Source: Myxococcales bacterium
Lineage (GTDB): Bacteria; Myxococcota_A; Polyangia; Polyangiales; Polyangiaceae
NCBI GenBank assembly: GCA_025359105.1
Contig: JANYHK010000059.1
Location: forward strand, 48,550 to 112,549
Direction: 5' to 3'
Length of the DNA: 64,000 nt
Shown here: positions 44,962-54,391 of the stretch, one piece after another
How positions within the stretch are numbered: the first letter of the stretch is position 1
Layout of the letters: every line of letters starts with the position of its first letter
Position numbers and translations under genes: made by a program
Notes under the pieces: generated by a model
The model's database searches: none
Seen by the model: only the letters and a program-made list of their open reading frames with translations
What the model was told of the DNA's origin: nothing

Positions 44962-45987
44962 ATGGCATCCCCGTCGAAGAAGCTGGCCGAGGCGCCCAGA
45001 CGCCCGGAGGTCGTCGCCGTCACTGGCGCGGCCTCGTTCCTCGGCGCCAACCTGATCGGGCTCCTCGAGGAGGACGATCGCGTGAGCCGGATCGTCGCGG
45101 TCGACATCAAGGCCCCCGCCACCGCCGCCAAGAAGACGCGGAGCTACGAGGTCGACTTCACCCAGCCGACCACGGAGGCGCGCCTGGCGGAGATCCTCGT
45201 CGCGGAGCGCGCGTCGACCGTCGTGCACCTCGCGTTCCTGTCGTCGCCGTCGCACGCGAGCGCCTGGGCGCACGAGCTGGAGAGCGTCGGCACCCGTCAT
45301 GTCCTCGTCGCCGCGCGCCACGCGCAGGTACGCAAGCTCGTGATGTGGTCGCAGACCTTCCTGTACGGCGCCGATCCGTCGAACCCGAACTTCCTCACCG
45401 AACGCCACCCGCTGCGCGCGGGGCGCCTCGAGCCGTTCTTCCTCGACAAGATCGAGGCGGAGGAGGAGGCCGAGAAATTCGGCCAGCGCGCCCAGGGCAG
45501 CGTCGTCACGATCTTGCGCACGGCGCCCATCCTCGGTCCCACCGTACAGAACTACGTCACGCGCTACCTCTCGCAGAAGGTCGTGCCCACGATGATGGGC
45601 TTCGATCCGCTGCTTCAGTTCGTCCACGAGATCGACGCCATCGCGGCGTTCAAGCTGGCGGTCGATCGCGACTTGCCCGGCACGTACAACATCGTCGGTG
45701 ACGGCGTGCTGCCGCTCTCGACGGTGATCAAGCTCGCCGGGCGGTTCGCCTTCCCCATCCCCCACCCCATCGCCGAGTCGCTCTGCGCCATGGGCTGGCT
45801 CGCGCAGCTGGCCGAGGCGCCGCCCACGTTCCTCAAGTACTTGCGGTTTTTGTGCGTCGCCGACGGCGCGAAGGCCAGAGACAAGATCGGCTTCCGTCCC
45901 GCGTACACGACGCGCGAGGCGCTGGTCGATTTCGCGAGCGCGCAGCGGCTTCGTGACGTCAAGTTGTTGCAGGAGACCCCCGCATGA
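44962..45987 (+). CDS. NAD-dependent epimerase/dehydratase-like protein
   Basis: A 341-residue extended SDR-type protein. The nucleotide-binding motif is VTGAASFLGANLIG, followed by an acidic ending of strand 2 (VAVDIK). STVVHLAFL is the N-A-G-like motif. The usual YxxxK is not obvious: the matching place reads FFLDKIEAEE, so a Tyr is lacking and catalysis may be altered or absent. It overlaps the acyltransferase gene (ATGA), and pairs of this kind are known in myxobacteria next to lysophospholipid acyltransferases. The reaction is unknown. Confidence 0.82.
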   Translation: MASPSKKLAEAPRRPEVVAVTGAASFLGANLIGLLEEDDRVSRIVAVDIKAPATAAKKTRSYEVDFTQPTTEARLAEILVAERASTVVHLAFLSSPSHASAWAHELESVGTRHVLVAARHAQVRKLVMWSQTFLYGADPSNPNFLTERHPLRAGRLEPFFLDKIEAEEEAEKFGQRAQGSVVTILRTAPILGPTVQNYVTRYLSQKVVPTMMGFDPLLQFVHEIDAIAAFKLAVDRDLPGTYNIVGDGVLPLSTVIKLAGRFAFPIPHPIAESLCAMGWLAQLAEAPPTFLKYLRFLCVADGAKARDKIGFRPAYTTREALVDFASAQRLRDVKLLQETPA

Positions 45988-47510
45988 GCGGCGACGGCAC
46001 CACGAAGAAGACGAAGGCGCGGAAGAAGACCTCGAGCGCGGCGAAGACCAAACCGAAGGCGCCCGCCAAGCCGCCCGTCGAACCGAAGGCCAAGGCGCCG
46101 ACGACCAAGCGCTCCGGCGCGGTGAGCGCGTCGCAGGTGCGCGCCGAGCCGCCGCCGGATGTGCCGTCGACCGCCGATTCGCTGGCGGCGGCGAGGGCGT
46201 TTCTGATCGGTGTCGCGCCGCAGAAGCCGGCGGCCAAGCAGCCCGCAGCCAAGAAGCCGGCGCCGCCGCCGTCCAGGACCACACCCATCGAGGTCGCGGC
46301 CGATCCGGAGTCGGACCCGTTCGATCTCCGGGACACCATCCCGGTTCCGCATCCCACCAAGCGCGGTGGGGTCGCCGTCGCACCAATCCCCGCACCCGCA
46401 CCAGAGGTCGACGCGGATGACGACGTCGACGACACTGCGAAGACGCTCGTGCCCCCACCGGCGCCTTCCGGCGAGCAGATCGCCGACGAGATCCGCGAGC
46501 TCGAAGAGCACCTCGACAAGATGATCGACGAGGCCTCGCGCCGCCAGCTCCCGACCGCCGACGTGCCGCCGACACCGCTGCCCCCGAGCTACTCGCCGCC
46601 GTCGGTTCCCCCGCCCGCAGCGTCGGCGCGCGCGCTCGGCGACGGAGAGACGGTCTTCGAGACGGCGCGTGAGCTGCTCTCCACCGATTTTTACCTCCGC
46701 AAGTGGGGGCGCCTGGGGATGCGCAACCGCTCCGAGGAGGTCGACGATTTCGGCTTCGATCCGGTCTACGAGCACAAGGTCCGCGGCGTCTTCAACTTCC
46801 TCTACGAGAAGTATTTCCGCGTCGAGTGCGAGGGGATCGAGAAGATCCCCGCGGAGGGGCGCTGCCTCCTCGTGTCGAACCACTCCGGCACGCTGCCCTT
46901 CGACGGCATCATGATCAAGACCGCTGTGAAGCGCGAGCACCCGCAGCGCCGCGACGTGCGCTGGCTGGCGGAGGACTTCATCTTCCACTTCCCGTTCCTC
47001 GGCGCCTTCTCGAACCGCGTCGGCGCGGTGCGCGCGTGCCAGGAGAACGCCGAGCGGCTGCTGCGGCAGGAGGCGCTCGTCACCGTCTTCCCCGAGGGAG
47101 TGAAGGGCATCGGCAAGCTGTACAAGGAGCGCTACCGCCTACAGCGCTTCGGGCGCGGCGGCTTCATCAAGCTGTGCCTCCGCACACAAACGCCCATCGT
47201 CCCGGTCGCGGTGGTGGGGGCAGAGGAGACCAACCCCCTCCTGCTCCGGGTCGAGGTGCTCTCGAAGCTCATCGGGCTTCCGTACTTGCCGGTGACGCCG
47301 ACCTTCCCGGCGCTCGGCCTCCTCGGGCTCGCGCCGGCACCGACGAAGTGGCGCATCCTCTTCGGCGAGCCGATCAGCCTCGACAGCTACGGCGCGGAGG
47401 CCGCGGACGACGAGATCCTCGTCGGGCGCCTCAGCGAGCGCGTCCGCACCACCATCCAGGCGATGCTCGACCGGGCCGTCGGGGAGCGCCGGAGCGTCTG
47501 GTTCGGCTGA
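45984..47510 (+). CDS. Lysophospholipid acyltransferase (PlsC-like) with long low-complexity front
   Basis: A 508-residue protein. The first 230 residues are rich in Lys, Ala and Pro with acidic patches, and the PlsC-type domain starts near 280. The catalytic HxxxxD appears as SNHSGTLPFDG and the glycerophosphate-binding motif as VFPEGVKG. Other supportive text is FLGAFSNRVGAVRACQENAERLL. It would transfer acyl groups to a lysophosphatidate-like lipid at the inner face of the membrane. The long front is unusual for the family, which is about 250-300 residues. Its stop overlaps truB's ATG by one base. Confidence 0.85.
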   Translation: MSGDGTTKKTKARKKTSSAAKTKPKAPAKPPVEPKAKAPTTKRSGAVSASQVRAEPPPDVPSTADSLAAARAFLIGVAPQKPAAKQPAAKKPAPPPSRTTPIEVAADPESDPFDLRDTIPVPHPTKRGGVAVAPIPAPAPEVDADDDVDDTAKTLVPPPAPSGEQIADEIRELEEHLDKMIDEASRRQLPTADVPPTPLPPSYSPPSVPPPAASARALGDGETVFETARELLSTDFYLRKWGRLGMRNRSEEVDDFGFDPVYEHKVRGVFNFLYEKYFRVECEGIEKIPAEGRCLLVSNHSGTLPFDGIMIKTAVKREHPQRRDVRWLAEDFIFHFPFLGAFSNRVGAVRACQENAERLLRQEALVTVFPEGVKGIGKLYKERYRLQRFGRGGFIKLCLRTQTPIVPVAVVGAEETNPLLLRVEVLSKLIGLPYLPVTPTFPALGLLGLAPAPTKWRILFGEPISLDSYGAEAADDEILVGRLSERVRTTIQAMLDRAVGERRSVWFG

Positions 47511-48472
47511 TGGCCACGACGAAGAGGGCGCCGCCGCCCAGCGGTGTGCTCGTCATCGACAAGCCGCGCGGGCCGACGAGCCACGACGTCGTCGCGCGCC
47601 TGCGCAAGAAGCTCCACACGCGCGAGGTCGGGCACGCCGGAACGCTGGATCCGATGGCCACGGGCGTCCTCGTGGTCGCGATCGGCGAGGCGACGAAGCT
47701 CTCGCCCTACCTGACCGCCGCCGACAAGAAGTACGAAGCGACGCTGGCGCTCGGCGTGGAAACCGACACGCTCGACGCCGAAGGACGCGAGACGCGGCGC
47801 ACGGAGGTTCCGGCGGAGACGCGCGCGGCGCTCGACCAGCTGCGCGCCGGCGAGGACCCGACCGCGCGCGCGCTCGTCGCCGCGCTCGATGCGGAGAGGA
47901 CGCGCACGAGCCAGATCCCGCCTCAGTACAGCGCCATCAAGCAGGGCGGCGTGGCGGCGCACGAGAAGGCGCGCCGCGGCGAGGCGACGGAGCTCCAGCC
48001 CCGGCCCGTGTGCGTGCACGCGCTCACGCTCCTCGACGGCGGCACCGAACCCGCGCCGTACCTCGCGATCGCGCTCCACGTGAGCAAGGGCTACTACGTT
48101 CGCTCGCTCGCGCGTGATCTCGCGGAGGGGCTCGGGACCGTCGCGCACCTGACGGCGCTACGCCGCGCGGCGTCGGGCAATTTCACGCTCGCCGAGGCGC
48201 TGTCCCTCGACACGTCCGGCGAAGAGCTCGAAGCGCGCATCATCCCGCTCGCGCGCGCCGCCGAGCGCGCGCTGCCGACCGTCATCTTGACGGAGCTCGC
48301 CGTCCGCGAGGCGGGCTTCGGGCGACCCGTGCCGCTGGAAGGCGGCGCGGAGATGGAGCCGGGCCCGTACGCGTGGCTCGACGCGCAGGGAAACCTCGTC
48401 GCGGTCGGCGAGCGCGACGAGCACGGCATCGGCCGCGTGCTTCGCGGCTTCCACCCGCCGGTCGTCGGCTAG
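47510..48472 (+). CDS. truB: tRNA pseudouridine(55) synthase
   Basis: Makes pseudouridine 55 in the T-loop of tRNAs. The 320 residues include the N-terminal SGVLVIDKPRGPTSHDVV, the catalytic Asp47 in GHAGTLDPMATGVL, PQYSAIKQGGVAAHEKAR (the motif with Y), and KGYYVRSLARDLAEGLG, where R and D hold the tRNA. A C-terminal PUA-like end is short. The start codon shares its A with the upstream stop (TGATG). Usually truB sits with rbfA and rpsO; here it follows lipid genes. Confidence 0.95.
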   Translation: MATTKRAPPPSGVLVIDKPRGPTSHDVVARLRKKLHTREVGHAGTLDPMATGVLVVAIGEATKLSPYLTAADKKYEATLALGVETDTLDAEGRETRRTEVPAETRAALDQLRAGEDPTARALVAALDAERTRTSQIPPQYSAIKQGGVAAHEKARRGEATELQPRPVCVHALTLLDGGTEPAPYLAIALHVSKGYYVRSLARDLAEGLGTVAHLTALRRAASGNFTLAEALSLDTSGEELEARIIPLARAAERALPTVILTELAVREAGFGRPVPLEGGAEMEPGPYAWLDAQGNLVAVGERDEHGIGRVLRGFHPPVVG

Positions 48473-48598
48473 AGCGAACGACATTCGGTCTAATTCCCGC
48501 GCCGCGCACTTTCTCTGCTACCCGCACGCACCGGCCCGTGTCTCCCCATTGCCACGTCGCGTTGATGCGGCGTTCGCGAACTCTTCAAGGAGACGATC

Positions 48599-49018
48599 AT
48601 GGTCTTTGTGTCCACCATCATTGGGGTTTTGGGCGGTATTCTCGCGATGTCGTCGCTCTTCGTCGGGCGCTCGGCCCAGGCCGCGGCGCAGCTCGAGAAG
48701 CTGGCCAAGTACCAGGGCTGGATCGGCCTCACGATGTTCGGGTGGGGCGTGTGGGAGCTCATCGAGACCGTGCTCGGCATGAGCCTGCTCGGGCAGCGCC
48801 CGATCCTCTGGATCTTCTGGCTCGCGATGGCCGTCGCCGATTTCTCGGTCGGCCTCATCCTCGGCTTCGGGCTGATCGCCACGTACGCGCTGCGCGGAAA
48901 CGCGACGGCGATCGAGAAGGGCAACAAGCTCCGCGCCGGCCTCGTGAAGTTCCAGGTGCCGCTCGGCATCCTCGCGATCATCACGTCGCTCGGTTACACC
49001 GCGTTCAACTTCGTCTGA
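48599..49018 (+). CDS. Small four-helix membrane protein
   Basis: A 139-residue integral membrane protein with four hydrophobic helices (residues about 3-22, 40-63, 70-100, 115-138). AAAQLEKLAKYQGWIGLTMFGWGVWELIE is a distinctive amphipathic first loop. AAGGAG sits ten bases before the ATG. No family was recognised, though similar proteins appear in myxobacteria as far as I recall. It is monocistronic and converges with the sigma-factor gene. Confidence 0.75.
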   Translation: MVFVSTIIGVLGGILAMSSLFVGRSAQAAAQLEKLAKYQGWIGLTMFGWGVWELIETVLGMSLLGQRPILWIFWLAMAVADFSVGLILGFGLIATYALRGNATAIEKGNKLRAGLVKFQVPLGILAIITSLGYTAFNFV

Positions 49019-49036
49019 GAGCAGCCCGCTCTTGGG

Positions 49037-49828
49037 TCACCCGAGGAACGCGCGAAGCGAGACGTCCAGCTGGCTCTCGATGAGCCTGAGGATGCTCTCC
49101 AGCTCGTTGCGGTCGACGCGGAGGCGAGCACCGAGCTCCCTCCGCGTCTCCTTCGCGAGCGCCGCGCGCGCCTGCTCCATCCAGCGCACCACCGTGATGC
49201 GGTGGACGCGGTAGATGGCGCCGATGGCCTCCATCGTGAGGCCGTCGAGGTAATGCTGGCGTAGGAGGTTGCGCGGTCGCGCCTCCAGCGCCTCGAGCGC
49301 CGCGGTGAACGCCTCGCGGAACTCCAGGCGGTAGCGTCGCTTCAGGTGATCGATCTCGAGATCGCCGGCGGCGCGCTCGGCGAGGGCGCGGTTCTCGTCG
49401 AAGGCGACCTCGTGCTTCTTGCCGCGCTCGATGTTCAAGGCGACGCGCACCGCGGCGACGCGGAGCCAGCCGCCGAGGCCGCCGCGCCCGGTGAAGTCGC
49501 CTATCTTCGCGCGGCCGCTGGCGTCGGGGACGAGCAGCTTGTCGCGCAAGCTCTGGATGACCTCCGCCGCGTCTCCGCGGTGACGCGACGGCAGGGTCGC
49601 CCCGACGCGCGACAGGTACTCGGCGTCCAGGGTACGGAGGGCGGCGGTGTTGCCCGCCGCGCACGCGAACGACAGGGCCAGGTCCCCCGCGTGCTCGGGC
49701 GACGCGTCGAGCCGCTCGGGCCGCGCCCGCAAGAACGCGAGGAACGCGTCCTGGTCGAGCGCGATTTCAGGGCGGGCCGCCCGTGCGGCTTCGAAGATGT
49801 TGTGAGCTCGGGTGGCGACGTCGTCCAT
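49037..49828 (-). CDS. Sigma-70-like sigma factor, paralogue of the 29-kb one
   Basis: A 263-residue sigma factor. Region 2-like TGRGGLGGWLRVAAVRVALN (about 128-145) and region 4 RNLLRQHYLDGLTMEAIGAIYRVHRITVVRWMEQAR (about 185-220) align with the sigma factor at 28979-29857. The C-terminal block RNELESILRLIESQLDVSL also matches that protein. It is divergent from a tiny zinc-finger gene, just as the other is divergent from a zinc-finger kinase, so it is one of two related modules. Target promoters are unknown. Confidence 0.86.
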   Translation of the reverse strand: MDDVATRAHNIFEAARAARPEIALDQDAFLAFLRARPERLDASPEHAGDLALSFACAAGNTAALRTLDAEYLSRVGATLPSRHRGDAAEVIQSLRDKLLVPDASGRAKIGDFTGRGGLGGWLRVAAVRVALNIERGKKHEVAFDENRALAERAAGDLEIDHLKRRYRLEFREAFTAALEALEARPRNLLRQHYLDGLTMEAIGAIYRVHRITVVRWMEQARAALAKETRRELGARLRVDRNELESILRLIESQLDVSLRAFLG

Positions 49829-49830
49829 CC

Positions 49831-49860
49831 AGGATTCATCTTAGCGTGCGGAAGGATTCA
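49831..49860. promoter_or_regulatory. Direct repeat between divergent sigma and zinc-finger genes
   Basis: AGGATTCA occurs at 49831-49838 and 49853-49860, 22 bases apart (two helical turns), filling most of the 37-base gap. The second copy includes the zinc-finger gene's AAGGA ribosome site. A shared operator is possible; it is inferred from spacing. Confidence 0.35.
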
Positions 49861-49865
49861 GGGCG

Positions 49866-50054
49866 ATGGACTGCCTCGACGAGGAGACCGTGCTCGCGCT
49901 GCTCGACGGGGAGCTCGAGACCGAGCGGGTGCGTGACGTGGATCGGCACATCGACGGTTGCACGTCGTGCCGCCGCCTGCTCTCGACCCTCGCGGAGGAG
50001 ACGCCGAGCGACGGCGCGCTGCCGCCGGAGCAGCCCAAGCCACGCGCCCCGTAG
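49866..50054 (+). CDS. Small zinc-finger protein, probable anti-sigma factor
   Basis: A 62-residue protein with an anti-sigma-type zinc finger (residues 3-44, CLDEETVLALLDGELE then HIDGCTSCRRLL, an HxxxCxxC site), followed by a short Pro/Ala tail. The first 45 residues align well with the N-terminus of the zinc-finger kinase at 27377-28957 (CLDEGTILGMI, HVAQCEECRQL). AAGGA lies eight bases upstream of the ATG. Either it is a free regulator of the divergent sigma factor or a shortened remnant of a kinase. Confidence 0.75.
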   Translation: MDCLDEETVLALLDGELETERVRDVDRHIDGCTSCRRLLSTLAEETPSDGALPPEQPKPRAP

Positions 50055-50058
50055 CCGC

Positions 50059-51123
50059 TCACTTCTTGGCGATCTTCGCCAGGAGCTCCTTCGCGGCGGC
50101 GGCCTTCGGTCCGGTCGGGGCGAGCTTCAGGTACGTGTCGAGCTCGGTCTTCGCGTCCTTCGGGGCGCCGCCCTGCAGCTTCATCGCGCCGAGCCAGTAG
50201 TGGCCGAGCGCGTAGCCGGGCTCCTTGGTGACCGCGGCCTGGAAGTCCGCCGTCGCGCCGGCCTTGTCCTTCGACGCGAGCTTGCAGAGGCCGCGCTCGG
50301 TGCGAAGCTCGGCGGCGTCCTTCAGCGCCACCGCCTTGTCGAACGTGGCCACGCACTCGTCGACGGCGCGGAGTAACAGGAACGCGTGCCCGATCGTCGC
50401 GAGCATCGCGACGTCGCCTTCGGCCAGACCGCGGGCCGTCTTCAGCTTGAGGGCGGCCCTGTCGACCTGCCCCCACTCCGCCAGGCGATCGGCGTACGTC
50501 ACCAGCGGCATCGCCTGCTTCGGCGCGAGGCGCACCGCGTCGTCGAACTCCTTCGCGCTGCCCGCTTGATCCTTCTTGCCGGAGAGCGCCACGGCGAGGT
50601 TCAGGTGAAGCAGGGCGTTGTCCTTGTGCTTGTCGATGGCGGCGCGGCACGCCTTCTCCGCGTCCTCCCACCGCTGCGCGTCGAGGAGCAAGGCGCCGAG
50701 GTTCACCGCGGCGGCCTCGTGCTCGGGCTTGGCCTTGAGCGCGTCCTTGTACGCCTTCTCGGCGCCAGCCTTGTCGCCGAGCGCTTCGCTCGCCATGCCG
50801 AGGAGCGCGAGCGCGTCGGCGTCCTTGGCGTTCTTCTTGACCGCCGCCTCCGCGAACCCCTTTGCCCCCGCGGCGTCACCCGACTCGAGGGCCTTGTTCC
50901 CCTTGGCGACGTCCTCGGAGAGGGTGGCCGATGGGACGGCCGCGGTGGGCCCAGGGTCGGGCGTGTCCGTCTTCGGTCCGCCGATGCCGCCGAGCGACGG
51001 CGGCAGACGCGGCGGCGGGGCGTTGCCCTGCTCCGGCATTTCCGCGGGCTTCGGGCCGCCTCCGCACGCGCCGAGAACGCCGAGAACGAGCACCGCTGCG
51101 ACCGCCGACCTGCCGTACGTCAT
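50059..51123 (-). CDS. TPR-repeat lipoprotein
   Basis: A 354-residue protein with a signal peptide and lipobox (VLVLGVLGAC). A Pro-rich linker (25-65) is followed by about eight TPR repeats from residue 68 on (for example AKGNKALESGDAAGAKGFAEAAVKK, ALALLGMASEALGDKAGAEKAYKDAL, AAAVNLGALLLDAQRWEDAEKACRAAI). The ATG at 51123 gives the signal peptide, and the 33 upstream residues in frame look irregular. It converges with the small zinc-finger gene. It probably acts as a scaffold in the outer envelope, which is inference. Confidence 0.85.
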   Translation of the reverse strand: MTYGRSAVAAVLVLGVLGACGGGPKPAEMPEQGNAPPPRLPPSLGGIGGPKTDTPDPGPTAAVPSATLSEDVAKGNKALESGDAAGAKGFAEAAVKKNAKDADALALLGMASEALGDKAGAEKAYKDALKAKPEHEAAAVNLGALLLDAQRWEDAEKACRAAIDKHKDNALLHLNLAVALSGKKDQAGSAKEFDDAVRLAPKQAMPLVTYADRLAEWGQVDRAALKLKTARGLAEGDVAMLATIGHAFLLLRAVDECVATFDKAVALKDAAELRTERGLCKLASKDKAGATADFQAAVTKEPGYALGHYWLGAMKLQGGAPKDAKTELDTYLKLAPTGPKAAAAKELLAKIAKK

Positions 51124-51432
51124 GCGGGCATCCTCCCGCGCTTGGACCCGCCGATCCAGCGCTGTCTTGGCCGGCGGCCGCACTTTTCGCGCGCACGTCG
51201 GTGTCGAAACATCGACGACCAACGTCTTGGCACGACGTGACGGTCACGGAGCGGCAGCGGGACGAAAGCGGCGCGACCGCCGCCATGCTCGCTGCCGAAA
51301 CGCGAGAAACGCCACGCCGTTGCGACGCTTCCGCGAGGACCGAAGATCGCGCCGGGCTCGCCGGTTCGTTCCGTTGCCACTCCTCTCCAGGCACCCTAGG
51401 TCTGGTCGTCGTCGTCAATTTGTGGACACCCT
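51124..51432. other. About 300 bp without a recognised gene
   Basis: This gap lies between the ends of glnD and the start of the TPR lipoprotein gene, both read leftward. It should carry the promoter of the latter. Open frames here give irregular protein text. I saw no convincing hairpin or promoter. Confidence 0.45.
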
Positions 51433-54231
51433 TCAGCCGATCGCCGCGACGAGTGACGCGCGGATCTCCTTGAACCGCTCGGGGGGCACGCGCCCGCCGC
51501 CGACCTCGTTCACGTAAAAGACGTCGGCCACGCGCGTCCCCTCGGTGTTGATCTTGGACAGCGCGATGGTGAGGCCGATCTCGTGCAGCGCGCGCGCCAG
51601 CGTGAAGAGGAGGCCGGGCCGGTCCTTGGCGAAGACCTCGATGACGGTATGGCGCGGCGACGCGCGATCGTCGATCGACACCTCGGTGGGTACCGTCGGG
51701 CTCGGACGCTCGCGCCACGGCGACGCCGTACCCATCCGCTGCGCGAGGAGGTCCTGCGGGTCCTTCGCGCTCGCGCAGAACTCGGCCAGATCGCGCATGA
51801 GCCGAGGCATACCGCGCTCTACCCCCTCGGCACCTTCGGTGCGATCGCGCACCCAGAAGAGGTCGACGGCCTCGTCTCCGCCGTCGTCGCTCGCGCGCGA
51901 GTAGACCTGCGCGGCCAGGACCTCGAGCCGCCCCGCGGTGATGGCTGCGGCGATGCGCGCGAGCAGGCCCGGCCTGTCCTTGGCCACGACGCAGAGCTCG
52001 GCGATCTCGGGGTGACGCGCAGGCACGAGGGCCGCGTGCACGACCGCGTCGCCCCGATCGAGGACGACGCCCGCATGCGCGACGATGGACTCGGGCGAGT
52101 TGGCGACGAGGTAGCGCTCGGGCATCGAGCTCAGGAACTGCTCGAGGAAGCCCTCCGGCCCCACCCAGAGCTTCTGCGCTTCGGCGCGGGCGGACGTGAA
52201 GCGCTGCTCGTCGGCGGCGTCCTTGTTCCCCGCCAGGAAGGCGTCGGAGGCGAAGTAGAGCTCGTCGAGCATGCGCGCCTTCCACGAGGTCATCGCGGTG
52301 GGCGAGGTCGTCGTGATGTCCGCGATCGTGAGGAGGTACAGGTGGCGCAGCCCCTCGCGGCCGCGCACGTTCGTCACGAACTCGCGAGCGACCGCGGGAT
52401 CGTCGAGATCGCGGCGCGTCGCCGTGTGGTACATCGCGAGGTGCGAGGCGACGAGCTGGCGCGCCTCCGCCACGTCCTTGGCGGACACGCCGAGGCGCGG
52501 AAGGATCGTGTCGCACAGCTCGGCGCCGCTCTGCGAGTGGTTCTTTCGCGAGCCGGTCGCGTCGGGGTAGCCCTTGCCGACGTCGTGCAGGAGCGTGGCC
52601 AGGAAGAGCGGCACCGGGCGCGCGATCTCGGCGGCGAGGCGGGACGCGAGCGGACGCTCGTGCGCGAGCTGGCCGCGACAGAGCGCGCGCAGGCAATCGA
52701 GGGCGGCCACCGAGTGAACGTCGACTGTGTACACGTGGTAGACGTCGTGGTGCACGCGCCCCGTGACCGGCGCGAACTCCGGGATCATCGCCAGGAGGAG
52801 GCCCACGTCGTGGAGCTCACCGGCGATGGACCCGCGCCGCGTCCGGGCCTCCGGCACCGTGCACACGAGGTCGACGAACAGCTGCGCCGCCTCGCGGCTC
52901 TTGCGGAGCTCCTCGCACCACGCCGGATCGCTGGCTGCGCGGGCGATGCCTTCCCGCGCGTACGGCAGGATCGGCGCGCGGTGGCGCACGGCGGCAGCGA
53001 CCACACGGAGCGCCAGCGCCGGATCAGAGGCGAGCTCGGCCACGCCCGTCACGGTGACGTGCCCGTCGAACAGGCGTACGCCGCCGCCGAGATCGCTCTC
53101 GACCTGGCGCCCGCGCCGGCGCGGCGGCGTCGCGCGGTGGAGGATGCGCTCGCGCGAGCGGGTGATGACGCGAGCTTGCAGGTAGTAGTCCTGCATGAGC
53201 CGCTCGGCGGCCGCGTGGCGGGCCGTGTCGCCGTCGCTTCCCGGCACCGCTTGCACGTAGCCCATCTCGACCGCGATGGACTCCTGCTCGTCGAACGTGA
53301 GCCTGTCGCTGCGCCGTCCCGCGTGCGCGTGCAGGCGGTTTCGCACGCGCCACAAAAACTCCTCGGCGTCCGCGATCTCCTTCGCCTCCCGGGCGACGAG
53401 GACGCCGACCCTGACGAGATCGCCCCAGACGTCGGGCTCGGCGGCGCTGCCGACCTTGAAGCGTGCGCGCGCGGCCCACCGGGCCCCGTCGAGATCGCGA
53501 AGGCCGCCCGCGCCGCTCTTCACGTCGGGCTCGAGCAGGTACACCGACGCGCCGAAACGCTCATGGCGCGCGCCCGCCTCCTCCTCGAGGCGTCCGATGA
53601 ACGAGACGAGCTCCCCCTCGCAGAAGACGCCGGCCCACGCGCGATCGAGCAGCCCCGTCACGAGCGCGACGTCGCCGGCGAGGTGGCGCAAGTCGAGCAG
53701 CGACGTCGCGGTCGCGAGATCGGTCTGCGCGAGGTCGAGCGCCTCGTTCGTGTCCATCACCTGATGGCCCACGCTCATGCCTGCGTCCCAGAGTGGGTAG
53801 AGCAACGCTTCGGCGAACGCCGTGGCCGCCTCGCGGTGCTTGGCGCCGGCGGGGACGATGACGCGCACGTCGGCGTCGGAGCCAAGCGCGACCGCACCGC
53901 GGCCGTAGCTACCGACAGCGGCGAGCTCGGGGCGGGTCCCCCTCTGGGCCAGAGCGGCGCACCCGGCGGCGTGGAGGCTCGACATGAGGCCGTCGATGAC
54001 CTTGCAATGCTTGCGGCCGAGGGAGACGCCATCCTCGCCCTTGGCGAGGCGCGCGAGCAGATCCCCCCTGTGGCGCGTGAGGTAGTCCTTGAGCTCGGCG
54101 CCGAGGGGCGGCGCGATCTTCATCAGCCGCTCGGAGGCCGGCGAGCGCCGGGACGCCGGGGGGGCCGGAGGTGGCGGAGGCGGAGGCGGCGCCGGCGGCG
54201 GCGACGGCGGGGACGGTGGAGACGGGGCCAT
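51433..54231 (-). CDS. glnD: [Protein-PII] uridylyltransferase / uridylyl-removing enzyme
   Basis: The nitrogen sensor that adds or removes UMP on PII proteins. The nucleotidyltransferase motif VGSYGRGAVALGSDAD is at residues about 107-121. The long helical GlnD linker follows, then an HD domain (about 500-640) with VHHDVYHVYTVDVHS and ATLLHDVGKGYPD. Two ACT domains close it (about 760-830 and 870-932, with VVAKDRPGLLARIAAAI and VFAKDRPGLLFTLARAL). A Pro-rich front of 36 residues is unusual; ATG at 54123 (MKIAPPLG) would give a more standard N-terminus. No glnB or glnA lies nearby. Confidence 0.93.
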   Translation of the reverse strand: MAPSPPSPPSPPPAPPPPPPPPAPPASRRSPASERLMKIAPPLGAELKDYLTRHRGDLLARLAKGEDGVSLGRKHCKVIDGLMSSLHAAGCAALAQRGTRPELAAVGSYGRGAVALGSDADVRVIVPAGAKHREAATAFAEALLYPLWDAGMSVGHQVMDTNEALDLAQTDLATATSLLDLRHLAGDVALVTGLLDRAWAGVFCEGELVSFIGRLEEEAGARHERFGASVYLLEPDVKSGAGGLRDLDGARWAARARFKVGSAAEPDVWGDLVRVGVLVAREAKEIADAEEFLWRVRNRLHAHAGRRSDRLTFDEQESIAVEMGYVQAVPGSDGDTARHAAAERLMQDYYLQARVITRSRERILHRATPPRRRGRQVESDLGGGVRLFDGHVTVTGVAELASDPALALRVVAAAVRHRAPILPYAREGIARAASDPAWCEELRKSREAAQLFVDLVCTVPEARTRRGSIAGELHDVGLLLAMIPEFAPVTGRVHHDVYHVYTVDVHSVAALDCLRALCRGQLAHERPLASRLAAEIARPVPLFLATLLHDVGKGYPDATGSRKNHSQSGAELCDTILPRLGVSAKDVAEARQLVASHLAMYHTATRRDLDDPAVAREFVTNVRGREGLRHLYLLTIADITTTSPTAMTSWKARMLDELYFASDAFLAGNKDAADEQRFTSARAEAQKLWVGPEGFLEQFLSSMPERYLVANSPESIVAHAGVVLDRGDAVVHAALVPARHPEIAELCVVAKDRPGLLARIAAAITAGRLEVLAAQVYSRASDDGGDEAVDLFWVRDRTEGAEGVERGMPRLMRDLAEFCASAKDPQDLLAQRMGTASPWRERPSPTVPTEVSIDDRASPRHTVIEVFAKDRPGLLFTLARALHEIGLTIALSKINTEGTRVADVFYVNEVGGGRVPPERFKEIRASLVAAIG

Positions 54232-54391
54232 CGGCTGGCTCGCATCCTATCCCCCTGAAGGGCCTCTTTTAATAGGTGCTTCCCTATTTGCGGTGAATTC
54301 CTTACGCTCCCGCTCGTCTGATTCCGGGGGTCCGGCGCCTGCTGGGCAACGGGTCTTTCGAGTCTGGGTGCGTTTCCGTAGGAGGAGATCG

